DNA of 64,000 nt from Eulemur rufifrons (Eukaryota > Chordata > Mammalia > Primates > Lemuridae), in the NCBI RefSeq assembly GCF_041146395.1, contig NC_091002.1:2164501-2228500 (forward strand). Reading direction: 5' to 3'. Below the pieces are notes generated by a model. That model had not been told where the DNA came from, did not search any database, and saw only the letters and a program-made list of their open reading frames with translations. This document shows positions 62,661 to 64,000 of this stretch, piece after piece (the stretch's first letter is position 1; every line of letters begins with the position of its first letter). The translations under genes and the position numbers were made by a program.

Positions 62661-62840
62661 GGGGTGGCACGGCGGGACATTGTTGACCTGCCTTGGTGTA
62701 GGGAGGGGCGGGGAAGCCAGACAGAGTGGGGTGGAGAGGGAGGAAGCAGGAAGAGCAGGAACGGGGAGCCCCATCGGGAAGTGTGGTGTGGCGGGAAGGC
62801 GGGAGACAGGGCAGTGTGCGTGCTGGAGAATGGACGGTGC

Positions 62841-62908
62841 CGACAGGACCCCGTGGGCCCACTGGGGTGGAGAGCGACAGGACCCCGTGGGCCCACTGGG
62901 GTGGAGAG
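62841..62908. repeat. 34-bp tandem duplication, two copies
   Basis: The unit starts cgacaggaccccgtgggccc and repeats exactly once (62841-62874 and 62875-62908), about 130 bp upstream of the STK32 exon. Confidence 0.95.
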
Positions 62909-62989
62909 CGACGACGGCAAGTGCAGTGCAGACCAGGGCTGGAACACCCGGCGGGCACACAGGTAAGGGTGTTCAGGAAGCAGCACAAG

Positions 62990-63034
62990 TTTGGCAAATT
63001 TGACTTGTTTTCTTTTTCTTTTTTTCTTTTGCAG
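62990..63034 (+). promoter_or_regulatory. 3' splice site (polypyrimidine tract and AG) of the STK32 exon
   Basis: A tract of about 28 nearly pure pyrimidines (63005-63032, almost all T) leads into the AG acceptor at 63033-63034. Upstream, tttgacttg is a possible branch-point context. The tract is unusually T-rich, which predicts strong U2AF binding. Confidence 0.85.
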
Positions 63035-63090
63035 TCAACTTTGACCATTTCCAGATTCTGCGGGCCATTGGCAAAGGGAGTTTCGGAAAG
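63035..63090 (+). CDS. STK32B: Internal coding exon of an STK32-family (YANK) serine/threonine kinase, probably STK32B exon 2
   Basis: The 56-bp exon lies between a consensus acceptor (long pyrimidine run, then gcag, ending at 63034) and a consensus donor (gtaaga from 63091). The first codon is split: a G from the previous exon plus TC gives Val. The rest reads [18 protein letters not shown] and ends on a whole Lys codon, so the flanking introns are phase 1 and phase 0. GKGSFG is the glycine-rich ATP-binding loop (GxGxxG) at the start of a kinase domain. The string fits the STK32 family, whose members are little-studied AGC-like serine/threonine kinases. Gln after HF matches STK32B and STK32C rather than STK32A, which has Glu there as I recall. 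The A/T-ending codons and the large AT-rich intron favour STK32B over the more GC-rich STK32C. The family is certain; the B paralogue is likely. No other exon of the gene is visible in the window. Confidence 0.93.
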
Positions 63091-63096
63091 GTAAGA
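63091..63096 (+). promoter_or_regulatory. 5' splice site gtaaga after the STK32 exon
   Basis: The exon ends in AAG and is followed by gtaaga, a near-perfect U1 match. It fixes the exon end on a complete codon. Confidence 0.88.
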
Positions 63097-63605
63097 ATGA
63101 TGAATTTTTAAAATATTCACGAACAAAATATAAAAGTTGAGACCCCTGGGCTTAAGTAGATGTGTATATTTGTGTGTCTGCTTTTGTGTTGGTTGCTGGG
63201 CCCTGGGAACTTCCTGCTTGCCAGAAAGATTTCCATTTGACAAATTTGGAACATGAAAGGAAGTCTGAATCGTTTCCTTTGGATCTGGTGTAATTTTATT
63301 CTGAAAATTAAATTACCAGAGCAGCCCTGGTTTAGGTGAATTACCATGGTAATTATTTCAAGATTGCTAATGCCATTTCTTCCTTGAAAATCTAAATGAG
63401 GAAAGTGGAAAAACAACCAACAAACTTATCAGAAAAGCAGCTCTTTTCAGCAACAGAGGCATTTGCTGTTTTGGAAGGTTCATATTTGTGATCCTTGACT
63501 GTTTTTGGTAAAAGGCTATAGAAAACTATGAGAAGAAGGCAGGAGTTTTTAGAAAATAAAAAGGTTCGCCCAACTAAGCCCCAGTATGTTCCGACTCAGA
63601 AATTT
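63097..63605. other. Intron immediately downstream of the exon, single-copy
   Basis: No repeat recognised in about 500 bp. Contains a perfect 16-bp palindrome aattaccatggtaatt at 63339-63354. The low repeat content next to an exon fits a constrained flank. Confidence 0.5.
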
Positions 63606-63830
63606 CCTTTGGCAAGAATTGTTTTGAGTACCTACTGACTGCCAGATCTCCTCTAATGTTTTTACAGAGCTATTATTATTTCCACTTTACAAATGGAAAA
63701 TCTTAGATGCAAAACTCAGTCTCGGTAGCTCAGAACGATGGAATAGTTTGCCCATGCAGGAGGTGCCAAGACTGGGATTTGAACCAGAGGCTGACCACGC
63801 ACCTGCTAGTGCAGCCCACACTCTTGATTA
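63606..63830 (-). mobile_element. MIR SINE, antisense
   Basis: gagtacctactgactgccag, attatttccactttacaaat, gggatttgaaccagaggctg. Confidence 0.82.
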
Positions 63831-64000
63831 GACCCTTGAAAAACTCATGGAGTTAAACTGAGACATTTGACCTAAGAAGTTGGATCACCTCAAACAACCT
63901 CTCTACTTTGATTAAGCCAATCTCTGAATACTAATCCAGTGCAAGCTCTGTAGAAGGCACTACTTTAGAGTCTCTTGATCAGTAGTAACCAAAGCAGACC
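63831..64000. other. Window end, intronic
   Basis: No feature recognised before the window edge, apart from a possible MIR/L2 tail near 63935-63970. Confidence 0.35.

Noticed and set aside
62088..62960. 290-codon open frame on the - strand
   Set aside because: Lies in GC-rich L2-type sequence and the 34-bp tandem duplication; no recognisable domain, and antisense to the STK32 intron.

Overview
This window is nuclear DNA of a primate, most likely a lemur (Strepsirrhini). Two Alu copies (7505-7851 and 13167-13509) carry a long A/T-rich linker between their monomers, as lemuriform Alus do. Three L1 copies share a G-rich 3' UTR that differs from the human L1 3' UTR. MIR, L2, MLT-type LTRs and Tigger elements give the usual mammalian background. 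There is no bacterial, viral or organellar gene content.

The only functional coding sequence I can support is one 56-bp exon at 63035-63090 on the + strand. It encodes [19 protein letters not shown], the start of the kinase domain of the STK32 (YANK) family, most likely STK32B, with good splice sites on both sides. If the gene call is right, nearly all of the window is intronic sequence upstream of that second coding exon, plus about 0.9 kb of the next intron.

Layout: 1-2.5 kb holds MIRs and a CpG-rich block with a 16-copy minisatellite and a possible promoter-like motif cluster. 2.5-20 kb is AT-rich and dominated by L1 lying antisense to STK32, with young Alu and L1 insertions and a perfect 36-bp inverted repeat at one L1 junction. 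20.8-31 kb is one old sense L1 split by a 4.2-kb L1, an Alu, an antisense L1 3' UTR fragment and a retrocopied transcript. 31-33.5 kb holds a Tigger DNA transposon with a decayed transposase and a small TTAA-flanked palindromic element. 33.5-48 kb is a mix of MIR, L2, ancient LTRs, antisense L1 fragments and single-copy DNA. 49-53 kb holds a TSD-flanked young L1 fragment, an old Alu and another antisense L1. 53-63 kb becomes GC-rich, with MIR, L2 and Tigger fragments, before the exon.

The many open reading frames elsewhere are transposon remnants, minisatellite artefacts or chance frames in GC-rich DNA. I found no new biological system. The most unusual things are structural: the L1-junction inverted repeat, the higher-order minisatellite, the tandem module in the lemur L1 3' UTR, and the nested insertion series. 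Repeat subfamily names come from memory of consensus sequences and should be read as approximate; edges of old repeats are good to tens of bases only.
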